NCBI GenBank assembly: GCA_003952965.2
Contig: CM025852.1
Coordinates: forward strand, 14,888,747 to 14,952,746
Reading direction: 5' to 3'
DNA length: 64,000 bases
Source: Morella rubra
Taxonomy: Eukaryota; Streptophyta; Magnoliopsida; Fagales; Myricaceae
A program made the position numbers and the translations under genes. Of the stretch, positions 1 through 12,000 are shown in pieces. Below the pieces are notes generated by a model. It had not been told where the DNA came from. It saw nothing but the letters and a program-made list of their open reading frames with translations, and did no database searches. Every line of letters begins with the position of its first letter. Position 1 is the first letter of the stretch.

Positions 1-32
1 AGTTTCCTAAAGTTCCTTTGGTTGCTCTGACA
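1..32 (+). CDS. RECQL2: RECQL2 exon 1 in window (5' partial)
   Basis: Encodes [10 protein letters not shown] after two leftover bases. It ends on ACA before the donor GTATGT and is cut by the window start. The next exon resumes with GCA, giving the family sequence ALTATATQK. Confidence 0.85.
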
Positions 33-3000
33 GTATGTCTTTGTTCTTTCATATGTTATTGTCCTAATCAAAACCAAGGGTTGTGTTCTTTTTTCTATTC
101 AAAATAAAAGGTTGTAGTCAATTATTTCTTTGATGCGATTTGTGGGATAAAGGATGAATTTGTCTTATATTTTCAGGCAACTGCGACACAGAAGGTCCAA
201 ACTGATCTGATGGAGATGCTGCACATTCCAAAGTGCATTAAATTTGTCAGCACAGTCAACAGGCCAAATCTCTTTTATATGGTATACTGCTAGTATAAAT
301 TGTTTGCCTCATTTATTATCTGGCTTACTAATTTATGAGTTGCCTTCAATATTATCTTGCTACTAATTTATGAGCCAAAATCATATTTTCGTAAACTGCA
401 GGTGCGGGAGAAGTCATCAGTTGGTAAGGTGGTTATTGATGAAATTGCTGACTTCATTCGAGAATCTTATCCAAACAATGAATCCGGGATAGTTTATTGC
501 TTTTCTAGGAAGGAATGTGAACAGGTTTGTGTCTTCTACTTTTGTTCTCCTTCCTTTGTTGCACTAATCATAATAACTTGATTATAAATTGTTTTTTAGT
601 GGATTATCATGCTTGTTAATTGTTTTATGTCAAAATTAAGGGTTGTTTGGATATTTTGGAATTAGTATGTTCTCATAGTGTTTCAGATAGCATTTTGCTT
701 AGGTCGCTTTACAAAGTTTTAGGCCAATTGAGTCTTTAAGTTTAAAGTGAGCTTTAGACTATATTTTTTGCACTGTTAGCTTTCCTAATTATTGGAAGGC
801 TAATAGAAGCCCTCATGCTGGATGCTAGGGTACAGGTGTTGGTTTGGTTTAGATTTTTCTTCCTCTTCTCGGATGAATAATGATTTACTAAAAGGAGAGG
901 GACCTGTAAAGTGACCCCCTCTTCTGCTCTCTTCCCCCCTCCACCCGCTGGGACACACACACGTTGCAAATACAATTTCAAAAATCCAGTCAATCCTTAA
1001 AAGAAAATGGAATGGTTCCATCAACAGGCATCAAGCCAAAAGCAATATCAGATACAATAAGCTTGAATCCATTGGGGGACAGCTCCACAGCATCAAAGTT
1101 TGCTTGCTTGCCGTATCATCCAAATGAGTCACAATGGCAATACCTTCCAAAGTGGTCTGGTTTTGATAAATTAGTGTAATTTTCAACTTATATGGGAGAA
1201 ATTTATTTAGACATCTGCTTTATTTTGCTAATAGATGTATATGCTAGTCCTTATGTTATGGATGGAGGTGGCAGCTTCTAGTTTTTGGACCAAATAGATT
1301 CTTTATGACCCTCATACTATCAAGAGTTGCAGGTTGCAAAGGAGTTGCGAGAGAGAGGAGTTTCAGCTGATTATTATCATGCAGATATGGATGTAAATGC
1401 TCGTGAGAGAGTCCATGTAAGGTATACTCATTTTAATATTGCAAATTTCAATGTGTAAGTGGTTATCAGACCATCCTGCACGGGGTTATGGTGATAATGT
1501 CATCAATATCTTAGATTTCTTTGTTTCCATCAAAACACCTTGCTGGAGTTGAATCTGGACATGTTTTTTGATTTTTTTTCTCTGTGGACTGAAATCAGGC
1601 CTGTGGGTGTGGTTGCATATTGATTGTCAGCTCTATTCTCTCCACTTAAGTCCTGAAATTTACAGTTGAGCACTAGGGTTTAGGGCTGTTGAAGTCCACC
1701 ACAACTGTTAACTGCTAAAAGTGGCCAAATGCGGCATTGGTTTTAGTGGTAGCGGTTATTGGGTACCGGCATTTATATTGGACAATTTTTTGAACTATTT
1801 ACGCACTTGGCCCAATTGTTTTTTTGCCTTTTTTGTTTGGTCCATTGAACCCATGTTGAGGCCCATTTAGGTCAAATACTCTAAATGAAAGCATTGCCAA
1901 ATGGACCCAGGACAAATCCTCCTGCTCGCCCCAAAGGGCATCATCTTGATCTCCTTGCTTCCCATTATATCGAACACTTCCCCTCCTCCACCTTCACCTC
2001 CACTCAAGAATCTCTCGGGCTTGAATACCATGGGATCCTCCCACACCTTTGGGTCCCAACTCATCTTTGCCACCATGAAATTCAAAGTGTCGTTCGTAGG
2101 GATCAAATAGCCATCCAAAACCACATCCTCTGTTACCACATACGGCAACACAAAGTGCCTAGATGGATGCCGCCTTAAACCCTCCAAAACTATCACCTTC
2201 AAATAAGGCATCTTGTCAAATCATCCTCCTTCACGTCCTTCTCTCTATTTTCCCCCACAACTGCTTTTATCTCTGCGAAAAGCCTCTCTTGGACGTGGGT
2301 ATTTCACCAAATTTGCCATGATCCACTGCAATGCTGTGGACGTAATATCCGTGCCTGCGTTCAGAAACTTTGAGCACAAGCTAGTCATTTCCCCTGCATT
2401 AAGCTTCCTCTTCTCATCTGGCAACTCCAAATCCAACAACGCATCCACGTAGGACAATACAAACTCATCATCCTCCTCTTGCGGCAGGTCCTCATTTGGC
2501 TTGGTTGGTTGTTTTTTTTTTTTTTTTCGGTTCTAAAAAAACAAAAATGCAAACCCGGTTTGTGGTACCTGCCCAGCTGGTGACAGTTCCACCTCAAAAT
2601 GGTAATTTCCCCGAGTTTTTGAAATTTAGGCCACCGGTATAGGCCGGGTGCCAGAATCCCGGTACCTTCACCAGTACCTGTAGCAGGGGAACTGGAAAAT
2701 CCAGTTCCTAAGAACAGCCCTACTGGGGTTTCTGTATTGTGATTTGTATCTTGTCCACAAAAAATTTTGATATAGAAATGCAAACTGACCTGTTCTGGAA
2801 GGGTGACATGGTTGATTGGGCGTCATTTTGTCTTTTGGAAAGGCTTCAGGGGTTCCTCTTTGGGTTTCTGCGGGATCAAAATTTCCAAGTTAATGACTAG
2901 GTAATTTAGAGCTGAAGGAGAGCTGAGGAGCTTAGACCCATTAAAAGTTCAAGTTAGAGAATATCTTATCAGAAGTCTGGATGTAACCTTCGGCAGCTTG

Positions 3001-6000
3001 TTTGAGTGCTGTCATGCAGTTTCTTTAGACTAGAATTACTCAGATTCTATGCTGTCATTCTCCCTTGACAATATTCAGCTAATTTGGTGAATGGGATCAT
3101 TTTTTTTGGAGCTTTTGGGGATTAGCACTGCATGAAATGCAAGTTGAGATAGATCTGCTTTCTTTGTTTATTATATTGTGATGCTTCTTCTGATTGTTTG
3201 ATAACACAGGTGGAGTAATAACAAATTGCAAGTCATTGTTGGGACGGTATGGAAGACCTTGATTCTCAATTTTTTATTTGCTTAATGAGAGGTTACCATC
3301 CTAATACCTTTAACTTACATTTCCAGGTAGCATTTGGGATGGGAATCAACAAACCAGATGGTAAGTATCATGGAATTGCACCTTTTTTTTATTTTTGTAG
3401 GCAAATTGGTTTGGTTTAGCAGTATATTCTTGGTTCATTTTTGACTTCCAATAAAATGCACGATAGCACAACATACCACAAACCACGCATATGCCAAATG
3501 CACATTCACACTCGTGTGCGTACACAAAAGGGGGATAATAGTTACATTGTGGGACAAAAGAAAAAACAGCTAACAAAGCCTTAGTACCCATAGTAATCTT
3601 TTTGAATCTGGCTTATGTATTGCCAATTGGCCAATATCTATAGCTCAACCATTGGTCTTGTCAATACCACTATTCTAGTAGTAGCTACATGAGAAAAGTT
3701 CATGTGGAAGAGAAGATAAAAGCCAAAGAGAGAAGGAAGGCACCACATGTGAGTGCAAAGGCAGCAGCCAATCTACTTTATAATCTTAGTCTGAATATTT
3801 TAAGCTTCTTACAAACCCTACAGAGAGGACAAAAGGCCCTAAGCAAACCCTAAAAGCACATGGTCTAAACCCTAATAAAACAGAATAACACTCTCAAAAT
3901 ATAAACCACATCCAAATAAAGTAAGACAATTAATTGTAATGTCTCCATCAACTCTGTCAAGGTGGGAGAAACTTGATCCCGTCGAGTAAAACAAAACATC
4001 ATGAAACTGTCACTCTCAATTTTCCTTCACTGCTATGGAGCAAGTATCAACCCACGAGACACTATAAGGGTTTGGATTCAGGACTAACTATAACCCAAGA
4101 TGTGAAACATTAGTTGTAGAAACTGCATTAATGCAACTACCACTATCTATAATGACCTTGCAACCCTTATCATTGATTTTGATATAGGTATGAAAAATAG
4201 TATGACAACGTCAGTCATCAGCATCTTTGGGTTGGGTAAGGGCACAACGAACAACACCCAACCAGGGGGTGTCGGGGAGCAGGGCTGGAATAAGCCCAGA
4301 GGGGATGGTTTTAATGCAGCTTACGGTAATATCATCATCTTCACCTAAGTCACTAAACTCATCAATCGGAGGTTCATAAACTTGCTCGACTAGGTGTCCT
4401 CATCACACGCTGGTCTCCCTCAAAGACCAAAGATCTATTGGGACAATTTGCTGACATATGGCCAAAACCCTTACAATTTAAAATATTGCACACGGGAGTT
4501 AGTACGAGGAGCATCAATGCCCTTACCTTTAGTATCCCAAACAAGGGGGCACTAGGAGGGGGAGGTCCTAATACAAATTTAGAGTGGGAGGGTGAAGTCT
4601 GGGGAAGAAAAGGATGATTGTCGTCAAGTTTCCTGTAAGAAGTCCTAATAACCAACTCGTAGTTCTGAACCAAAGTTTAAGCACGATCAAGGGTGGTGAC
4701 TCCTAAGGACAAGCTTTCTCTTAAGGTCATCATGTAAGCCATGTCTAAAGCGGCTCAAAGTTATAACCTCATCCTCAACAATGTGACAATGCATCCTAAA
4801 CTCATCAAACTGGCCCATATTCAGTCATAGTAAGGGCATTCCATTGATCTAGCATAGGCATTCCTCATTCTGGAATCCACACCTATTATCTCCCTAAAAA
4901 AAAAAAAAAAAATCTTTTGCGTAGTGTATTTCTCTTGAAGACAATGCTTCATTACAACCCAAGTTCCAACTGGAGGCACATGACGCCGTAGATGGAGATC
5001 TTCTACGCTCTTTGAATAAAGCTGAGCATTATCAACTAACTTTAAACTAGCAAATGGAACTCTTCTATCCTCTGACACTCCTACCACTTAAAGAAACGAT
5101 ACATATCGCTAATACATTGAGTATAAACTTGAGGATCTAGAGAGCCACCAAAGGTAGGGGCGTCTAATTTAATGGTTTTGAAGAGTTGTTTTCATGATGT
5201 GGAGGAGACTCGTTACTGTGGCAATAGGGATCCTGCTCTCGGTCGTGATCCCTAATGTCTAGGTCACTATTATAATGCATTTTGCCGTCTCTCCTATCAC
5301 GATGATTTCTATGATGGGACTCAAACATTACTGTGGATAATATCAAAGTAGTGAGAAGCCCTATCAGCATGCAAAGAGAAGGGAAGAGTTTTGCTTTTAC
5401 CAAGCTTGCAAGAAGCACAATCAAGAGAAGAAGAAGAACGTTCCTTATTGCCCAAGAAACCATAGTTCAATACATGGGACATAATTTGAGTATTGGGGTG
5501 ACCTAAACGACAATGCCACACCATACTTGGATCAGATATGTTTGGAGACATTGAAAATGTTGGGAATAGTCAAATAAAGTTGAAAGAGACGCCCCACCTT
5601 AGCCCCTTCGCGATCAGCATTCTTGTTACCTAGTCTTGCACAACACAACCATCACCAGAAAAATTAATAGCACAATCGCTATCTACTAATTGGCCAACGG
5701 AAATTAGATACGTAGAAAGCTTAGGAGCAAGAAAGACATTAGTGATGTTAGGAGAAGCGTCGCCAACAAAGATGATTAGCAACGAGCTGTCATTGGCTGT
5801 TTGAATAAAAGAAGTTCCAACATAGGGCCGAATATGACCAAGAGCCATGGGATTAGGCATCATGTGATTAGAAGCACCAGAGTCTATATACCACATTCTA
5901 GAAGAGGCAGAATTGGTACCTTGAAATCCCAATATCGAGAGTGCAGACGCTATCATCTGCTGCACCATTTTCAGGTGTCAGCTGAGGAGAGAAATCACTT

Positions 6001-9000
6001 GGAGAGGGACCAAATGTTTAGGGAGGAGCTGCTATATGTGCAGTAATACAAGTCCGTAGAGCTTGAAGTTGACAGTTTTGGGGGTGGATGCGACCCTATT
6101 TGATAAAATGACCTTTTTTTCTAGCAATAGGAGCAGAACCTCTTGAGACAATTGGCAGCAGTATGACCTTATTTTTTGCAACAAAAACACTGCTTGGAAT
6201 GCATAGATGCCCCCTAGCTTTGGGTAGCATAAGCTACAGTTGCTGAGTCGAAGCCTTCATAGGGAGATTCCAAGGCAACTTGAGTGTTGAGGCATTCCTC
6301 GTGAAGTAGTTCATCGAAACAAACATCAAGAGAAGGAACCGAAGATCTTTCTAGCAAATAGGATCAAACATAGTCATATTCGGGACGCAACTTCATAAGA
6401 AACTGATTGTGACTACTTGTATCACTAAGAACCACATCAGAAAGCACCGAAACAGCCACAGACAGCACCGGCACAGCCACAAACACCACTGAATCAAAAG
6501 TTTCAGACAACCACCAGGTTTTGATAGCCACCTAGAAGAAGGCGGCGTTGGAATCACCAAGAACCACATCAGAATACCAACACAGGTCTGAAAAATGGGA
6601 TTTCAATAGCTACACAGGAAAGGGTTCGCAGGAAAATCCCTGAGAGACCAAAAAACAATAGAAGGAGAAACTGAAATAATTGAAACCCACAAATAAGACA
6701 TGGCCGAGACAAAAGAGAAGAAATAAGACTGAAGGAATCTGGAGATATGGGTCAGAGTACTGGCTCTTATATCATGTCAAGATTTGTGGAATTGGCCGAA
6801 TGGATTTTTAGGAGGTAATTTGGTGACATACAAAAACAAGAAGCAGACAGTGGTTTCTTCAACTTGAGGGGGAGTGTCAAGGAAAGTAGACTAGAGTTTA
6901 TGTAGTTATGGAAATGGATTTGAGTGTTTATGGTGATTGATATTTTCCTTATATATTCTACCATGTATTACCCTGGATGTATTTTTTTTTTGATAAGTAA
7001 GTAAACATTATTGAAATAGAAAGAGAAAGAGTAAGAGGTTACAGTACTGGAGACTATACTAAAACCTAGAGCATACAAGCTAAAAAACTCAGAAAATCGG
7101 GAACCCGCAAAGGGGCTCCTTAACACTGAATTAGCCTAGAGAAAAAGAGAAAGCAACATAGAGGCCCTCAAACTATCCAAAGAAACGCCCTAGATGTATT
7201 GAAAGTGCGAGGGAGAAAGGCTGAATACTTTCTTCTCTCTTCGCTGAAAACTCAGTAAAAAAGTTGATTAAAACATACCACAATCTCCAAAACAAAGCCA
7301 GAAAATAGAAAATCTTGATATTACCTTGAAGATTACGGGTTTCTTAAAATCTTGGGAGCTCATGGCCTTTTTTCGTAGCTTGGTGTGAAGCGAAGTCGTT
7401 TCAGCTCTCAATGAGTTCGTTTGGCATTGTCACGTTAACCGAACACAATAATCTCAATGTGTCATTCGCTTGGGAGATATGGTGGCTGGTTGGCGAACGA
7501 CAAGGACTCTAGTGATTTTTATTCAACGAGTCCTCGCGTGCTTTTTTAGCCCAACAGATACGTTGCTCTTGCCGAATTTTGACACCGGTTAGCAACAGTC
7601 CTTCGCTATGGCAATAAGCTCAAACGCAAGAGAATAGTGAATCATTCACTAATCAATCTTGTGGAGCTCATGGCCTTTTTTCAGTACTTTAAATTAGTAT
7701 GAATTTAGTCAATGAGTTTTGATTGACACGTTCACCGGCACAATATCATCTCATGTTGTCTTCGCTCCTGGAAGAGTGTTTACTGGCCTAGAGCAACAGC
7801 AAAACTCGTCTGGGAACCGCAAGGGTCTTGAAAACTATCTGAAGTAGCTGAATGGCTGAAAATCAGGTGATCTCCAAACAAAGCCAGAAATAGAATCTTG
7901 ATATTACCTTGAAGATTACGGGTTTTAAATCTTGGGAGTCAAGCTGGTGATTGAAGCGAAGTCGAGCTCTCCCATTGTCACGTTACCGCAATAGAAATCT
8001 TGTGTATTCGCGTCTGGTCGTGTTTATTGGTGTAGACAGGGCTCTTTAGCCTCGCGTGCTTTTTAGCCCAGTTATGTTCGAATAGGAGTGGTAGATATGT
8101 TGCTCTTGCCGAATTTGGGGAGAGACGCTGACACGGGGCTGTGATGGTTCCGGAGGGGAAGTCAAGTGCTGGGTGCAGTCCTTCGCTATGGCATGTGAAG
8201 AGATTATCTCGGTTATAGGTGAGCTCAAACGCAAGAGAATAGGGTCTGTGGCTGTTCCGGTCAGGAAAGGCGGAGGGAAGGGAGAGCTTTGCAGTTCTCC
8301 GGTTGTCATGTGTAGCAAGCAAAAGTAGATGTTGTTTGGCTTTCCTACGGCGCCGCATGCATACCTCGATAAGGAAATTGTGATTTCCCACGATAATGGG
8401 CTGTCTGCGTTGGGGGCTGATTCTAACAGAGATTTGTGGCAACATTTAATGAGGTTAAAAGCTGAGTTGGATTGGGTTATTGGGCGGGTAAAAAATAAGG
8501 CGCGGATTTCTGAGCCCAAGTCTGAGCCCATTCTCACTTTAAATTGCCTGGTATGTGGATTTAAGCTGGAGGCCCAGCAAACTGATGTGGAGGCCCAGTG
8601 CGGTGTTGTTGAGGAGGCCCAGCGCGATGTTGTCTTCTTGGGTGGATCAAATACCTTAAGTTTAGGCCTTGGTCTGGGGCAGTCTGGGGTGGGCTTCTTC
8701 GAGGTGGGCTGTGGGTCGTATCACACAACCGAGCTGCTTCCCCAGCACGCTGAGGACGTGGTCGAGGAGCCTTTATCGCTTGGGCTGGGCGTCGTTGGTC
8801 AGATCCTTGTTGATGGAGATGCGGGGGGCTCGGCGGTGGGTGCTTCGTCTTCAGCGATCGTGGTGGCTGTCTGCGACAGTCATGATGCGGCTGATTTAGA
8901 TCTTGGTCCCGTTTGGGCGTCGCAGGTCAGGGAGGAGTCCTGATGAGGACCTGGGTTCTAGACCAAAAGATATGCCTTAAAGTTAGAGTTATCCAAGCCC

Positions 9001-12000
9001 TCTTATTAAGTCTTCTAATTAGTTCTCCTAAGTAATGTGGGATTTCAACAATCCTCATCCTTCGAAGACCGATGTCCTCGTCGTCTGCGTCTCCCACATG
9101 GCCTCTATAGGGGGCTTTCACCAGACTTGGGCCTACCTTGACCTGTACCGGATCTATAAGATCGAAGAAAATGGGGTCATGCAAGCCACCACACCGCCTG
9201 GGAAGACGCATGGGCCACCAATTGATGAGGACTTGGGTTCTAGACCAAAAGGCATGCCTTAATGTTAGAGTTATCCAAGCCCTCTTATTAAGTTTCTAAT
9301 GAGGTTCTCTTAAGTAATGTGAGATCTCAACAAGTCCTCCGTGTTCGACGTCTCTATCGGCCAAGTGGGTCGACTGCCTAAACATCTTTGGAGGGAGGAT
9401 CTGTGAGTGGAGCGGAGCCAGCAACTTCAGGCGTGTCCTTGTTGCCTACTGTCGAGTATGTTGTGGGACTATCGGCGGCTTGTAGTTCAGATTTGGGGGA
9501 TGGCTTACTTGCGGGAGTATTGTCGGAGGATCACTTGCTTCAACACTTTTCTGAGGTTGGGTTTGGGGAGTTGGTGCTTTTCGAGGAAGAGAGTGACGAG
9601 GCTTGCGCAGTGCCACTTCGAACAGTGCATCCGAGGGCAGAAAGGGAAGCTGGTGTGGGGTTGTTTGTTCCGTCGACGTGGGTTTTAGAGATGGTGTTGT
9701 CTTTTAGGCACTTGGTGGGGGTGTCTTGTGATGAATATGAAGCTGACCTCATGAAACTCTTTACTACCTTAGAGATGGAGAGGGGGATGGGTAGTAAGAC
9801 GTCGGGTAGGTCAGGTGGTAAATTGGTTAGAGAATTAAAATCTTTGGAGTGTTTTGTGAAGTATGATGGGAGTACCTCTGGCTCTAGAAGGGGTAGGAAG
9901 GTGGGGAGGGCTTCAGTTACTTTTCTATAAAGCCAAGAATTATTAGTTGGAATGTGAGGGGTTTGAATGATCGAGAAAAATGTAGAAATGTGGGGAATCT
10001 TTTAAGAGGGTGGAAGGGAGATTTAGTTTGTCTTTAGGAAACTAAGGTCGCGGAGGTGTCTTGTGCCATGGTGAGACGGTTGTGGGGTGGACCTCATGTT
10101 AAATGGTGTTGTCTTGACACTAAAGATGCATTGCGTGGTATTTGTGTCTTTGGGACTCTTGTTCTTTGGAGTTGATTGAGTCTTGTGTTGGGTCTTTTTT
10201 TGTTTCGATGATTTTTAGAAATGTGGAGGATGGTATCCAGTGGATCTTTTCGGGAGTTTATGGCCCTAATGACGATTGCAGTAGGAAGATCTTGTGGGAT
10301 GAGTTGGTGGGGGTTCATAGTTGGTGGAATTTACCATAGTGTATTGGGGGGGATTCCAATGTGACTCGTTTTCCTAGTGAGAGATCGGGTGGCGGGGGTT
10401 CGAGGAGTGCCATGGTGGATTTTTAGGAGTTTGTGTTCGATCTTGGGTTGTTGGACCTCGAGTTGGCTGGTGGTTTGTTCACTTGGTCCAATGGTAGATC
10501 TTCTCAGTCATGGTCGAGGATTGACCGTTTCCTTGTTTGTTCGGCTTGGGAGTCGATGTACCCGAAGCTTATGCAGAGCCGGTTGCCTCATTTGTTTTTG
10601 GATCACTTCCCCATTTTGTTGGAAAGTGGTAGGTTTGGGGGTAGTAAGAAGCCGTTCTGTTTTGAAAATATGTGGCTTAAGGTGGACGGGTTTGTGGACT
10701 TTGTCAAGGAGTGGTGGCTTGGTTTTGACTTTTGGGGCTCACCGAGCGTTGTGCTTCACTCAAAAGCTGAAGGCACTGAAACAAAAACTTGTGGTGTGGA
10801 ATCGGGATGTTTTTGGTATTCTAAGTGTTCAGAAAGCGGCTTTATTGCGCGAGCTAACATCTCTTGATGCCTTGGATGAGGGGGGTCACCTTGATGAGGA
10901 GGGTAAGGTTAGGAGGTTGGAGGTCGCTAGGGAGTTGGACAATATGATTTTATTGGAGGAGGTTAGTTGGAGGCAAAAGTCTAGGGCTCTTTGGCTAAAA
11001 GAGGGTGATCGTTGTACTAAGTTCTTTCACCATATAGCTAACTCTAATAGGAGAGCGAATTTGATTTCTCACTTGGAGGTGGAAGGGGGAGTGGTGGAGG
11101 ATCCTGAGGGGATTGCTGAGGAGATTGTTGATTATTATTCCTCTCTATATGCGGAGCCCTTTGTGTGGCGTCCCTCTGTGGATGGTCTTGAGTTTGATAG
11201 TATTACGGGGGAAGATGCAGAGTGGATCGAAAGGCCCTTTGATGCGGAGGAGGTAACTGAGGTGGTGCGTAGTCTCGATGGTGACAAGGCCTTGGGCCCG
11301 GATGGCTTCTCCCTAGCCTTTTTTCAAGCTTGTTGGGACATTGTTAAGAATGATGTGATGCTGATGTTTAATGAGTTCGCGAGAGATGGGATGTTTGTTT
11401 TGAGCTTGAACTCCTCTTTAATTGTCCTTATTCCCAAGAAGTCGGGAGCGGTGGAGCTCAAAGATTTTTGCCCCATTAGTCTTGTGGGGAGTGTCTATAA
11501 GATTTTAGCTAAGGTGTTGGCTAATAGGTTGAAGTCCTTATTAGATAAAATTATTTCTCCCTCTCAAAACGCTTTTGTTAGGGGGAGACAGATTCTGGAC
11601 TCGGTGCTTATTGCCAATGAGTGCATTGATTCCAGGTTGAGGTCGGGGGTGCCGGGGATGCTTTGTAAGTTGGATGTTCATAAGGCCTATGATCGTGTGA
11701 ATTGGAAGTTTTTATTATACCTTCTTCGAAAATGCGGCTTCGGTGAAAAATGGTGTAGTTGGATCTCATTTTGCATCTCGACGGTGAAGTTTTCAGTCAT
11801 TATGAATGGCTGCCTGAAAGGTTTTTTCAGTAGCTCGCGTGGTTTAAAGCAAGGGGACCCCCTTTTCTCCTCTTCTTTTTGTGATTGTTATGGAAGCCTT
11901 TAGCCGCATGATGGGGAAAGTGGTGGAGCATAGCGGTTTAGAGGGTTTTGCGGTAGGAGGTGGGAGTGTGTGCATTTCTCACTTGCTTTTTGCTGATGAT

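Larger units (their letters stand above)
5321..6774 (-). mobile_element. Ty1/copia remnant (gag, protease, pre-integrase)
   Basis: From right to left (5' to 3' of the element): a primer-binding-like TGATATAAGAGCC just inside 6774, a decayed gag with knuckle CFCCKK-GHTAANC (about 6195-6150), a protease frame with [12 protein letters not shown] (5630-5968), and the pre-integrase WHCRLGHP...[14 protein letters not shown] (5321-5551). The integrase core, RT and RNase H are missing. The left side is fused to a gypsy remnant. Confidence 0.78.
8941..9332 (-). mobile_element. Complete TRIM element in LINE ORF1
   Basis: Two 110-bp direct repeats, TGATGAGGAC...TCAACA, enclose a 172-bp internal part. 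The 5-bp flanks are AGTCC on both sides (8936-8940 and 9333-9337). Read on the - strand the LTR is TGTTGAGAT...CATCA, followed by TTGGTGGCCCATG, a decayed match to the initiator-Met primer site TGGTATCAGAGC. A purine-rich stretch precedes the other LTR. No coding capacity. The strand is inferred from the primer-site position. Removing it restores the LINE frame across the join. Confidence 0.85.
8060..9930 (+). pseudogene. LINE ORF1 (interrupted by TRIM)
   Basis: The frame includes [28 protein letters not shown] and, after a TAG just before 8329, a 204-codon stretch to 8943. A TRIM insertion splits it at 8940. The second part, 9388-9930, ends in [19 protein letters not shown]. Homologous words occur in the LINEs at 16290-23000 and 26227-32669 (for example [11 protein letters not shown] and [11 protein letters not shown]). 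In this LINE type ORF1 is a nucleic-acid-binding chaperone. Stops at several points make it nonfunctional. Confidence 0.7.

Noticed and set aside
1867-2515. A functional P450 gene in the helicase intron
   Set aside because: Lacks the N-terminal half and membrane anchor, is frameshifted, and sits inside transposon-like ends.
8046-8537. Two - strand frames of 155-163 codons
   Set aside because: Antisense shadow of LINE ORF1 on the + strand; no conserved motif.
10377-10780. The first 130 codons of the 508-codon + strand frame
   Set aside because: Here the real endonuclease is in another frame ([20 protein letters not shown]); only the part after about 10780 matches RT, so the long frame is a frameshift fusion by chance.
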